Shown: positions 48,054 through 57,571 of the stretch, in pieces
Position numbering within the stretch: position 1 is the stretch's first letter
How the letters are laid out: the number at the start of each line of letters is the position of its first letter
NCBI GenBank assembly: GCA_947561585.1
Contig: CANNZV010000943.1
Location: 1 to 64,000 of the forward strand
Direction: 5' to 3'
Length of the DNA stretch: 64,000 nt
DNA from: Caprella mutica
Lineage: Eukaryota; Arthropoda; Malacostraca; Amphipoda; Caprellidae
Notes under the pieces: model-generated
What the model was told of the DNA's origin: nothing
Database searches by the model: none
The model's input: only the letters and a program-made list of their open reading frames with translations
Program-made: the position numbers and the translations under genes

Positions 48054-49840
48054 GTAATAGGTAGTTAATTATATGTCAGCAAATTTTCTAGTAGTGAATA
48101 ATTGATAAAAATCAGGCGAATTATTTTAGGTATTAATTTTATTTATTTTAGTAGAGGGTTTACCGTCTGCTTCTGAACCTCAGACCATATCGCTGACGTC
48201 AAAGGGAAATTAAATACAAGGTACTGAAAGAAGCTGTCAGAAAGGAAACTGGCTCCATGAAAAAAAAGACACTTACCACCATCTGTGATTTGTGAAGAAA
48301 CGGGGCACGAGCACCTGTGGCTGCACTCACGGATGGAAGAGGGAAATGAAGAGGTGATAGTACTTAAATTAAACCTACAAGCCTAATGAATCGAAGACTT
48401 CGTAGTGGAAAAGCAGAACCCAAGAAATATTGTCTAAAACTGCAAATAATAAACATGAAAGAAGGCAATCCATAAATCAAAATTACAAAAATTCGAGGCA
48501 CGAGGGACGCCACCCCCCTTCAGGATAAAACCCCCGGGCGCGGTAGCTACATATTAGTTTTAGAATTGTAATGCGTCATTACTTGAAAACATGTGAGTTT
48601 TCTTTTTATTGTTCAGTTAATTGAACTATTATTTAAATGAACAAATCTTCACAACCTATTAAAAGAACATAATCTCGATATTTGAATAGAAGTTGATGAT
48701 TAAAACAACATGCAAATTAGGTATATAGTGATCTTCAGGATTACAAGCACTCGTTAAAAAACTAATAAACTAGGTTGCTACCTATGTAAACATATATTTT
48801 CTTTATATTCAGTTTTCTCTTTGTTGGAATGTTCTACAATACTATTTTTTGACAGGGCATCAGACAGTAGATAGCCATTTGATAAATAAATAATTAGTTA
48901 CTACGGTTACCAATTTTCTTACTGGATACCAGCGTTCATCACGCGTGATGTTATTCTCAACGATTGGTGCCCTACTCTTATTAAAAATTATCAGTATTGA
49001 TGAAGTTAACTTTCTTATTTGTGATGTTATTTAATAATCAGAATCAGAAATTACTAGAAAATCAAACTTTCTGTCCAGAACTGTCAACACTCGAGTCAAG
49101 AGTAAGAACAGCTCTTAGATGACCGATCACGCTTTCTTCAAGCAATTGTTTCTAACTTTTGATCAAGCCACCTTAACACGAAAATCTAAAACCTCAAAGC
49201 TGAAGTCTTCTAAATCTGCAAGTAAAGGAAAAAAAAACACCAACAAAAATTAAAACAATACATAACCTAATAAAAACAGTTCGTTGTCGAAGGGGTATTT
49301 AGAAGCAAGAAAAATTGCACTTTTGACAGTTGAACGAATTTTATTTGTATCAAAAGAAGTTACAACAAAGGCTGTGAAAATATGCTCTAAAAACTATAAT
49401 TTAAAAGAATATCATACATCTGTGACAATGAGTCTTACAACTATAAATTCCATGAATAGTGTAAGTGAAAAAAATGAATGGAATTCATGCGATTTATGAA
49501 AATCTTTCAATCATAAACAACAATAAAATGTATGGGATAAGAACGACCTACCAGGCTACCGCTATAGTATAAAGATTAGCTATATCGCTACCATATTTAT
49601 CATTCAATTGATGTTATTTTTGAGTTTAATAAGTTTTTAGAGCGTATTTTCACTGTCTTAGTAATAATGATCAATATTCCACTGTATGTAGATCAACAAT
49701 ACACAAAAAAAATAGTACATCAAACTCTGAAACAGAGTTTCCTCTGAATGGAACCTAGTATCAATAAACATATCAATAAGCAAAAATGCAAAACTATAAC
49801 AAAATAATTAAATCTCTTATTAGTAAGAGATAAGAAATTT
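48054..49840. other. Spacer 3' of the recombinase gene
   Basis: At about 48160-48370 there is a segment (AACTGGCTCCATGAA, CTTACCACC, TGGCTGCACTCACGGATGGA) that is repeated in diverged form at about 50310-50535. Read on the minus strand, both contain GGTGGTAAGTG, a splice-donor-like site. Otherwise AT-rich with no gene. Confidence 0.4.
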
Positions 49841-50050
49841 ACTTAATAATCGTACAGTGATAATTCTTATCACTTGACCGTTACCACTTTAGATACCTCC
49901 AGATACGTTACATCATTCGTATATACTGTTAAGGATATAATATGTAGTGTTATAACGTAACTGGAGGTCTCCAAAGTAGTAACAGACATATATTTTCAAA
50001 ATAAATTGAATGTGTACGGTCGAGTGATATGAATCGTGACCGTATACGAT
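49841..50050. mobile_element. Foldback element
   Basis: GTTACCACTTTAGATACCTC with CAGATACGTTA on the left is mirrored by TAACGTAACTGGAGGTCTCC and AAAGTAGTAAC on the right. Outer pieces ATCGTACAGTGATAATT and GAATCGTGACCGTATACGAT also pair. Non-coding. Confidence 0.6.
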
Positions 50051-50542
50051 CATTGAGTAAAAATAATGATTAATAGTTAATAAACATTTTTTTAAGTAAC
50101 ATTATAAAACAAATCTCTATAGCTAAGTAAAATAATAACAAAAGAATATCTTATTAGTAAGGTAAGGAATAATAAGCATATATCGGAAACATAGGTAAAA
50201 TAATAACGAAAGATATTTAAACCACCTTAAGTTAAATAAAAAAACAAATCTCTTTTAGTGAAAATTCTAGCTGAAATAATCTTCCGAAAAGTGAACAAAT
50301 TTTAATTTAATAGGAGTTTAACGCCTGCCCCAAACCAAATGGAAATGATGCTAAAGGAAGGAGCAATCAGAAATGACAGTGGCTCCATGAATAAAGTCAC
50401 TTACCACCGTCAGTGACAATGCTCATGGATGCAAAAATACTACTCCGTGAATGCAGTCACTTCACAAGAATTGTGACAAAAGGAGATTAAAGCACAGGTG
50501 GCTGCAGTCACGGATGGAGGAAGAAAATGAAGAGGTAGCTAT
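50051..50542. other. Spacer with diverged repeat segment
   Basis: Contains the second copy (50310-50535) of the segment described at 48160-48370. No open frame. Confidence 0.4.
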
Positions 50543-50662
50543 CTATATAATATCCCTTATTAAACATAGAGGTGAAGCAATGATAACTTTCAATGAGATA
50601 ACCTGATCATATTTAAATTTTCTACGGAATCGGGAGCGGTTCTTAGAAGTTATAGGTGTAGC
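50543..50662 (-). pseudogene. Ancestral C-terminus of the recombinase gene, beyond the satellite
   Basis: Continuing the SPEK-VTAASEY frame past the last repeat unit, the minus strand reads VTATPITSKNRSRFRRKFKY then DQ and stays open to TAG at 50543-50545. The basic cluster NRSRFRRKFK could be a nuclear-localisation signal or DNA-contacting tail. Alternatively, the exon may end at CAG/GTTATC (50603/50602), a partial donor match. This stretch is now cut off from the gene by stop codons inside the array. Its non-repetitive, in-frame sequence suggests that the whole satellite was once one coding exon. Confidence 0.45.
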
Positions 50663-53600
50663 AGTGACTTTTTCAGGAGAATACTCAGAGTCAGCAGTAA
50701 CTTTTTTAGGAGAATACTCAGAGGCAGCAGTGACTTTTTCAGGAGAATACTCAGAGGCAGCAGTAACTTTTTCAGGAGAATACTCAGAGGCAGCAGTAAC
50801 TTTTTCAGGAGAATACTCAGAGGCAGCAGTAACTTTTTCAGGAGAATACTCAGAGGCAGCAGTAACTTTTTCAGGAGAATACTCAGAGGCAGCAGTAAAT
50901 TTTTCAGGAGAATACTCAGAGGCAGCAGTAACTTTTTTAGGAGAATACTCAGAGGCAGCAGTAACTTTTTCAGGAGAATACTCAGAGGCAGCAGTAACTT
51001 TTTCAGGAGAATACTCAGAGGCAGCAGTAACTTTTTTAGGAGAATACTAAGAGACAGCAGTAACTTTTTTAGGAGAATACTAAGAGACAGCAGTAACTTT
51101 TTCAGGAGAATACTCAGAGGCAGCAGTGACTTTTTCAGGAGAATACTCAGAGGCAGCAGTGACTTTCTCAGGAGAATACTCAGAGGCAGCAGTAACATTT
51201 TCAGGAGAATACTCAGAGGCAGCAGTGACTTTTTCAGGAGAATACTCAGAGGCAGCAGTAAATTTTTCAGGAGAATACTCAGAGGCAGCAGTGACTTTTT
51301 CAGGAGAATACTCAGAGGCAGCAGTAACTTTTTCAGGAGAATACTCAGAGGCAGCAGTAACTTTTTCAGGAGAATACTCAGAGGCAGCAGTAACTTTTTT
51401 AGGAGAATACTCAGAGGCAGCAGTGACTTTTTCAGGAGAATACTCAGAGGCAGCAGTAACTTTTTCAGGAGAATACTCAGAGGCAGCAGTAACTTTTTCA
51501 GGAGAATACTCAGAGGCAGCAGTAACTTTTTCAGGAGAATACTCAGAGGCAGCAGTAACTTTTTCAGGAGAATACTCAGAGGCAGCAGTAAATTTTTCAG
51601 GAGAATACTCAGAGGCAGCAGTAACTTTTTTAGGAGAATACTCAGAGGCAGCAGTAACTTTTTCAGGAGAATACTCAGAGGCAGCAGTAACTTTTTCAGG
51701 AGAATACTCAGAGGCAGCAGTAACTTTTTCAGGAGAATACTAAGAGACAGCAGTAACTTTTTCAGGAGAATACTCAGAGGCAGCAGTGACTTTTTCAGGA
51801 GAATACTCAGAGGCAGCAGTGACTTTCTCAGGAGAATACTCAGAGGCAGCAGTAACTTTTTCAGGAGAATACTCAGAGGCAGCAGTGACTTTTTCAGGAG
51901 AATACTCAGAGGCAGCAGTGACTTTTTCAGGAGAGTACTCAGAGGCAGCAGTGACTTTTTTAGGAGAATACTCAGAGGCAGCAGTAACTTTTTCAGGAGA
52001 ATACTCAGAGGCAGCAGTAACTTTTTTAGGAGAATACTAAGAGACAGCAGTAACTTTTTTAGGAGAATACTAAGAGACAGCAGTAACTTTTTCAGGAGAA
52101 TACTCAGAGGCAGCAGTGACTTTTTCAGGAGAATACTCAGAGGCAGCAGTGACTTTCTCAGGAGAATACTCAGAGGCAGCAGTAACATTTTCAGGAGAAT
52201 ACTCAGAGGCAGCAGTGACTTTTTCAGGAGAATACTCAGAGGCAGCAGTAAATTTTTCAGGAGAATACTCAGAGGCAGCAGTGACTTTTTCAGGAGAATA
52301 CTCAGAGGCAGCAGTAACTTTTTCAGGAGAATACTCAGAGGCAGCAGTAACTTTTTCAGGAGAATACTCAGAGGCAGCAGTAACTTTTTTAGGAGAATAC
52401 TCAGAGGCAGCAGTGACTTTTTCAGGAGAATACTCAGAGGCAGCAGTAACTTTTTCAGGAGAATACTCAGAGGCAGCAGTAACTTTTTCAGGAGAATACT
52501 CAGAGGCAGCAGTAACTTTTTCAGGAGAATACTCAGAGGCAGCAGTAACTTTTTCAGGAGAATACTCAGAGGCAGCAGTAAATTTTTCAGGAGAATACTC
52601 AGAGGCAGCAGTAACTTTTTTAGGAGAATACTCAGAGGCAGCAGTAACTTTTTCAGGAGAATACTCAGAGGCAGCAGTAACTTTTTCAGGAGAATACTCA
52701 GAGGCAGCAGTAACTTTTTCAGGAGAATACTAAGAGACAGCAGTAACTTTTTCAGGAGAATACTCAGAGGCAGCAGTGACTTTTTCAGGAGAATACTCAG
52801 AGGCAGCAGTGACTTTCTCAGGAGAATACTCAGAGGCAGCAGTAACATTTTCAGGAGAATACTCAGAGGCAGCAGTGACTTTTTCAGGAGAATACTCAAA
52901 GGCAGCAGTAACTTTTTCAGAATACTCAGAGGCAGCAGTGACTTTTTCAGGAGAATACTCAGAGGCAGCAGTAACTTTTTCAGGAGAATACTCAGAGGCA
53001 GCAGTAACTTTTTCAGGAGAATACTCAGAGGCAGCAGTGACTTTTTCAGGAGAATACTCAGAGGCAGCAGTGACTTTTTCAGGAGAGTACTCAGAGGCAG
53101 CAGTGACTTTTTCAGGAGAATTCTCAGAGGCAGCAGTAACTTTTTCAGGAGAATACTCAGAGGCAGCAGTGACTTTTTCAGGAGAATACTCAGAGGCAGC
53201 AGTGACTTTTTCAGGAGAATACTCAGAGGCAGCAGTGACTTTTTCAGGAGAATACTCAGAGGCAGCAGTAACTTTTTCAGGAGAATACTCAGAGGCAGCA
53301 GTAAATTTTTCAGGAGAATACTCAGAGGCAGCAGTAACTTTTTTAGGAGAATACTCAGAGACAGCAGTAACTTTTTCAGGAGAATACTCAGAGGCAGCAG
53401 TAACTTTTTCAGGAGAATACTCAGAGGCAGCAGTAACTTTTTCAGGAGAATACTCAGAGGCAGCAGTAACTTTTTCATACTCAGGGGCAGCAGTGACTTT
53501 TTCAGGAGAATACTCAGAGGCAGCAGTGACTTTTTCAGGAGAATACTCAGAGGCAGCAGTAACTTTTTCAGGAGAATACTCAGAGGCAGCAGTGACTTTT

Positions 53601-53725
53601 TCAGGAGAATACTCAGAGGCAGCAGTAACTTTTTCAGCAGAATACTCAGAGGCAGCAGTGACTTTTTTAGGAGAATACTCAGAGGCAGCAGTGATTTTTT
53701 CAGGAGAATACTCAGGTGAAAAAAC
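50659..53725 (-). repeat. 33-bp coding satellite, about 93 copies, with 990-bp higher-order repeat
   Basis: On the minus strand each unit encodes VTAASEYSPEK. Units vary at a few positions (GTC/GTT synonymous; E to K; V to F; Y to N). Two indels, a 3-base loss near 52920 and a 6-base loss near 53478, both keep frame. A nonsense variant unit (TAAGAGACAG on the plus strand, TAG on the minus) occurs at about 51049, 51082, 51740, 52039, 52072 and 52730. The spacing between matching variants is exactly 990 bp (30 units), which shows a higher-order duplication. Two other frames are also open (a 942-codon leucine-rich minus frame and SGEYSEAAVTF on plus) as by-products of the period being a multiple of three. 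Confidence 0.95.
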
Positions 53726-53763
53726 CATTTTCTCAGGTAGGGCTTCTAAACTCAATTTAGAAT
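52730..53763 (-). CDS. Recombinase gene exon 7, repeat tail up to first stop
   Basis: Acceptor TTCTTTTAACAG/ATTCTAAATTG completes a split Asp codon and reads DSKLSLEALPEKMVFSPEYS, then about 30 copies of an 11-residue unit (VTAASEYSPEK) to TAG at 52730-52732. The tail is rich in Ser, Glu, Lys and Ala, probably disordered. It is joined in phase with the frame carrying the catalytic Tyr. The frame before the array is unique sequence, which argues that the array expanded within a real exon. Confidence 0.62.
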
Positions 53764-56037
53764 CTGTTAAAAGAAATGAAAAAATATGAATATATGTATC
53801 TGATATTCAGTAGCTACTTAACTAATTCAATAAAGAAAAAATTAAAGGAGAATACACGAATTTAAATTAAAACCATTATTAGCTATTTGTAACTTACCTT
53901 GAATATCATCAATTTTCATAAGGGTGGAAGCGTACTTCGCAGCAGAGACTGCCTTTTCAGTTTTGATGGTCTAATAGGAGAGCTGCATTCTGCTTTTCTT
54001 TTTCAGTTGGGGCATTTCTATACATTTGAGTTATTATGCTCTCCCTGAAGACTGTTGAATTAGTGTTCTTATCAATACCAGCAGCTCTCCAGCTCTTCTT
54101 TAAGAAATTAGACACATCTGTATTTGTCAGTTTCGTTCCATTGAACTTTAAAAAAAGATGATCTTCACTCTTCTCCTGTGCAACTTGAGGTCGCACCTTC
54201 TCCAAATAAGTGTCAATACAATCACACTGGAAAGTATTAAAAACACAGGAAGAATCACCGTAGCAACCTGATGTTTTGTGTTCTTTGACATTAACAACGA
54301 ATTCATCCTTTTCTTTTTCTTTATTTTTGTACTGTTCTACAGTTATTTGACCAAAGATGCCAGCTCTTTTAGAACAGCGGAGGTGGAAAGAAGTTATTAT
54401 GCATCGGAGAAGTGAATTATGTTGTTCTCTAATTAGGGTCATAGGCTTTGAACTCTTCTTCAGTCTGAGAATCAATTTCTGGAAATTTTTGTACTGATCA
54501 CTTTCATAATATATTTTAACATCATCTTGATTGTGAAGCATTTGCTTCCGTTTCTTCCATAAGTCATTTTTTGCCTGCTTTATATAGTCCTTGTATTCAT
54601 CACGCCAATCAGGCAGCTCTTTAATCAGCGATGATAGTCGTTCTTTTTCAGATTCAGTCATACTGATTAGATTTCTACCATAAAGATATTCTAAAAACTT
54701 TTAGAAAAAAAAAAAGAATTTAATTTGACATCATCAATCAAATCCCAAACAGACTTTAGCCGAACTAACTCGAAAATAGTTTTGCATCTGTTAGCATGCT
54801 GAAGCCTCTTCTTTACAGATAAACGCTTGTGATTCAAGTACAGATTTACGGTTTGAGTAAAAGTTTCATGAAAGTGTTTGGTGCTTCAGTTGATGTGTGT
54901 CGTTCCACTCTTTCATTTTCATCTATTAATACTCTTTTATTAATCTTTGGCTTCACAATATAAACTTTGTGTACCTTCTTCACGTGAAGGTCCAATCTAT
55001 TTACTTTAGCTTCACATCCGTCATATCCACAAGATTTTAGTTCTATCGTGTTTTGAATGTTTCTGCCTCTCATTCCATGATGTTGAACGTAATTCCTCGC
55101 TCTCTCCCTTGAATATGACTGAACATCTCTGAGAAATCAAAAACTTTCTGTGAAGAAATATCATATGTCAGATTTAAATTAATGGACATAAGCATGAATA
55201 TCATAAAATGGCTTTTATTGGTGATATGAAATGCATAATTAAAACTTACTTTATCAGGAGTGCATTCTGGGCATTTATGCATATATCTCTTCCTTCCACC
55301 AACCTGAGAAATTTATTCCATGTTAGCTGATATATTATGAATGACAATGAAAATGCAGTTCCAAGAATGAATAATTTAGTTCAAATTTACCACAGAAAAG
55401 ACGGCTTCATCTGTTTTGGTAGAAGTTTGGGTCATGCAAACATTAGATATCTGACCAGTCGCTGAGTTACTGGTAGATGATGGGCCACCTGAGAAGGCAA
55501 TGGTAGATGATGGGCCACCTGAGAAGGCAATGGTAGATGATGGGCCACCTGAGAAGGCACTGGTAGATGATGGGCCACCTGAGAAGGCACTGGTAGATGA
55601 TGGGCCACCTGAGAAGGCACTGGTTGATGATGGGTCACCCGAGAAGTTACTGCCTAGGAACTGGTTACTTGATAACTCAGGGATAGTTCCTGTAAGAACG
55701 AATTAATGAGTAATCTTATCTCTGATTATTTACAAATGAATAGCTAGTAACATAGGTATGTGTAGATCAGAATGAGCACAAAATAGAATAGCTAACTCAC
55801 TTGAGTCATGATATTTAGTCGTGGCAAACTTAGTTTGCGATATCGGTACTAGTATTGCCCATAGTGATGATGAATTGATTGACTGAGTTGCTCCTTGAAA
55901 ATGAAAAAGGGGTATGCCTTAAAATTGAACTGAACAGATATAGAAGTTTAGAACATGATAAAATATCAGACTAATTACTTACCAGGTAGTTTGTAGACAC
56001 TGATTCTTTCTATAATTATTTTTTTGTGGGGTTCCAT
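52730..56037 (-). CDS. Tyrosine recombinase (Crypton-type, phage-integrase-like) multi-exon gene, frame-disrupted
   Basis: Model: exons 55983-56037, 55801-55893, 55391-55689, 55250-55303, 55147 down to about 54730, 53898-54697 and 52730-53763. The first four introns (89, 111, 87, 102 bp) and the last (134 bp) have GT/AG ends and matching phase. Product order: short N-terminus from ATG at 56035-56037; Ser/Thr-rich 10-residue repeats; a CPEC zinc-binding motif; a C-x4-C-x9-H-x4-H finger; helical core-binding region; recombinase catalytic domain; 11-residue repeat tail. Such enzymes cut and rejoin DNA through a tyrosine. The fold and residue spacing point to the Crypton-like recombinases common in invertebrates, but whether it is a transposon or a host-adopted gene is open. 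Three frame breaks are seen: near 55110, near 54855, and near 53962 between catalytic His and Tyr. They mean either a decaying copy or sequencing indels. An upstream 5'-UTR exon is likely, because a splice acceptor abuts the ATG. Overall gene identity is solid; integrity is not. Confidence 0.72.
53898..54697 (-). CDS. Recombinase gene exon 6, catalytic domain
   Basis: Begins FLEYLYGRNLIS after TTTCTAAAAG and runs open to a TGA at 53957. Visible catalytic elements: Arg in CSKRAGIFGQIT (about 54367), Lys in NVKEHKTSG (about 54277), Arg in STVFRES (about 54046, with Thr where the first His of HxxR is usual), and His in LLLDHQ (about 53968). The expected Tyr is present 11 codons later in AAKYAS (TAC at 53934-53932), but in another reading frame, as if two bases were lost (or one gained) just after the His. 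The exon closes at ATTCAAG/GTAAGT. Length and order of motifs are normal for a tyrosine recombinase catalytic domain. Confidence 0.8.
54730..55147 (-). CDS. Recombinase gene exon 5, zinc fingers and core-binding start, frame-broken twice
   Basis: Acceptor TTCTTCACAG/AAAGTTTTTG. It begins KVFDFSEMFSHIQ in phase with exon 4. After a break near 55110 (consistent with loss of one base) the coding-like frame is RNYVQHHGMRGRNIQNTIEL then KSCGYDGCEAKVNRLDLHVK and KVHKVY, a finger with Cys at about 55031 and 55016 and His at about 54986 and 54971. A second break near 54855 shifts to ETFTQTVNLYLNHKRLSVKK and on to VWDLIDD. The 3' end is uncertain: no good donor exists and only about 30-50 bases separate it from exon 6. 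It may instead be continuous with exon 6 through another frame change. Confidence 0.55.
55250..55303 (-). CDS. Recombinase gene exon 4, CPEC zinc-binding half
   Basis: A 54-base exon, phase 0 at both ends. Acceptor TTCTCAG/GTTGGTGG, donor GATAAA/GTAAGT. Encodes VGGRKRYMHKCPECTPDK. The CPEC pair (about 55262-55273) plausibly forms the first half of a zinc finger completed by His residues in the next exon. Confidence 0.65.
55391..55689 (-). CDS. Recombinase gene exon 3, with coding 30-bp minisatellite
   Basis: Acceptor TTCTTACAG/GAACTATCC, donor TCTGTG/GTAAAT. Reads TIPELSSNQFLGSNFSGDPS, then about six 10-residue repeats (SGGPSSTSAF, some SAF to IAF), then SNSATGQISNVCMTQTSTKT and DEAVFSV. The 30-bp unit keeps all frames open, but only this frame joins in phase to exons on both sides. 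It is probably a disordered linker. Confidence 0.65.
55471..55650. repeat. 30-bp minisatellite inside exon 3, six copies
   Basis: Units of TGGTAGATGATGGGCCACCT then GAGAAGGCAC (plus strand). Left units differ by C to A. On the minus strand it encodes SGGPSSTSAF. Confidence 0.93.
55801..55893 (-). CDS. Recombinase gene exon 2
   Basis: Acceptor TTTTCAAG/GAGCAACTC, donor GACTCAA/GTGAGT. It completes the split Gly codon from exon 1 and reads ATQSINSSSLWAILVPISQT then KFATTKYHDS. Ser/Thr-rich, with no recognised domain. Its phase (2 bases in, 1 base out) fits both neighbours. Confidence 0.6.
55983..56037 (-). CDS. Recombinase gene exon 1 (start exon)
   Basis: Encodes MEPHKKIIIERISVYKLP plus one base of the next codon. 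Donor CTACCTG/GTAAGT. The sequence directly before the ATG is TTTTAAATTTCAG, a good acceptor, so a non-coding first exon probably lies farther upstream, towards or beyond the 240-bp repeats. Confidence 0.6.
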
Positions 56038-56204
56038 CTGAAATTTAAAAAAAAACATATTATCAATTACATAAATAAGTAATTTGTTACACAAAATAAT
56101 AATTGGAACGTCTAAATTTATATGATTCATAAAAAAAACTGTATGGCTACTGAATGCAAATCTTAATTTATAACCAGGTTGCATTTACATAAATAATTAT
56201 GATT

Positions 56205-57069
56205 AGGAATTAATTAGGAAATAGTCGCTGAAGACTTCACGAGATAAATTTTAAGGCTCAATTAGTCACCAGATAAACTTCACAACTTCACCCATCATTT
56301 GTAGTCCATCAATCATAAGGTCCCCCAGTACAGTATTACTTTCATTTCACTGTGACAGAGTCAATTTCTCTCCAGTAATTTATCAAATAAGTCTCTAAAA
56401 TGACCAAAATTTTCAAAATAGTCTCCAGTAAATACAAGTAAGCATAGGAATTAATTAGGAAATAGTCGCCGAAGACTTCGAGATAAATTTTAAGGCTCAA
56501 TTAGTCACCAGATAAACTTCACAACTTCACCCATCATTTGTAGTCCATCAATCATAAGGTCCCCCAGTACAGTATTACTTTCATTTCACTGTGACAGAGT
56601 CAATTTCTCTCCAGTAATTTATCAAATAAGTCTCTAAAATGACCAAAATTTTCAAATTAGTCTCCAGTAAATACAAGTAAACATAGGAATTAATTAGGAA
56701 ATAGTCACCGAAGACTTCACGAGATAAATTTTAAGGCTCAATTAGTCACCAGATAAACTTCACAACTTCACCCATCATTTGTAGTCCATCAATCATAAGG
56801 TCCCCCAGTACAGTATTACTTTCATTTCACTGTGACAGAGTCAATTTCTCTCCAGTAATTTATCAAATAAGTCTCTAAAATGACAAAAAATTTCAAAATA
56901 GTCTCCAGTAAATACAAGTAAACATAGGAATTAATTAGGAAATAGTCGCCGAAGACTTCACGAGATAAATTTTAAGGCTCAATTAGTCACCAGATAAACT
57001 TCACAACTTCACCCATCATTTGTAGTCCATCAATCATAAGGTCCCCCAGTACAGTATTACTTTCATTTC
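56205..57069. repeat. 240-bp tandem repeat, about 3.6 copies
   Basis: AGGAATTAATTAGGAAATAG starts units at 56205, 56446, 56685 and 56926. Copies differ by single bases (TCGCTG, TCGCCG, TCACCG). The fourth stops at ACTTTCATTTCA, where the next element begins. A partial copy lies at about 57875-58050 and a smaller one at 58157-58222. The block starts about 170 bp upstream of the recombinase ATG, so it could overlap its promoter or 5' exon. Confidence 0.92.
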
Positions 57070-57070
57070 A

Positions 57071-57571
57071 GCAGACTGTATTTGGTGCACAAAATCCCAC
57101 TGACTTCACCATAAAGATAGCAAAATAAGCAATAAAATAAGGCTAATTTACAGGCAATTTGTCAATTCCGCTGCCGAAAATTAATGGTAACATAGGGATT
57201 AATTGCTAAAGTTCCACAGACTTTGCGAGAATATTTTTACAAGAGTGGAAAAAATTCCTCTGACAAGTCAGTGGAATTTACCATGAAATACAAACTGGCA
57301 TTTCAGCATCGGTTTACTTTTTTCCAATATGATAAACATTGAATCCAGTTTGTATTTCATGGTAAATTCCACAAACTTGTCGGCATAATTTTTTCCACTC
57401 CAGTATAAATATTCTAGCAAAGTCGGCAGAATTTTAGCTATGTATCCCTATGTTACCATTAATTTTTGTTGGCGGAATTGACAAAATGCTTGTAAATTAA
57501 CCTAATTTTATGGTGGATTTTTCCAGTTTTTGGTGAAGTCAGTGGGATTCTGTGCACTAAATACAGACTGG
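57071..57571. mobile_element. 500-bp foldback element
   Basis: Ends GCAGACTGTATTTGGTGCAC and GTGCACTAAATACAGACTGG are inverted. Similarity continues through GTCAATTCCGCTGCCGAAAA, TTAATGGTAACATAGGGATT and CCATGAAATACAAACTGG to a centre near 57320. Arms are about 240 bp with modest divergence. No open frame of note. Confidence 0.8.

Noticed and set aside
50650..53478. 942-codon minus frame (KKLLLPLSILL) and plus frames repeating SGEYSEAAVTF
   Set aside because: Alternative frames of the 33-bp coding satellite. Only the VTAASEYSPEK frame joins by splice phase to unique coding sequence and to the basic tail.
50659..53725. CRISPR-like regular repeats (also 42022-43365 and 16618-17172)
   Set aside because: Units are directly contiguous with no unique spacers, and the surroundings are eukaryotic with introns and MITEs.
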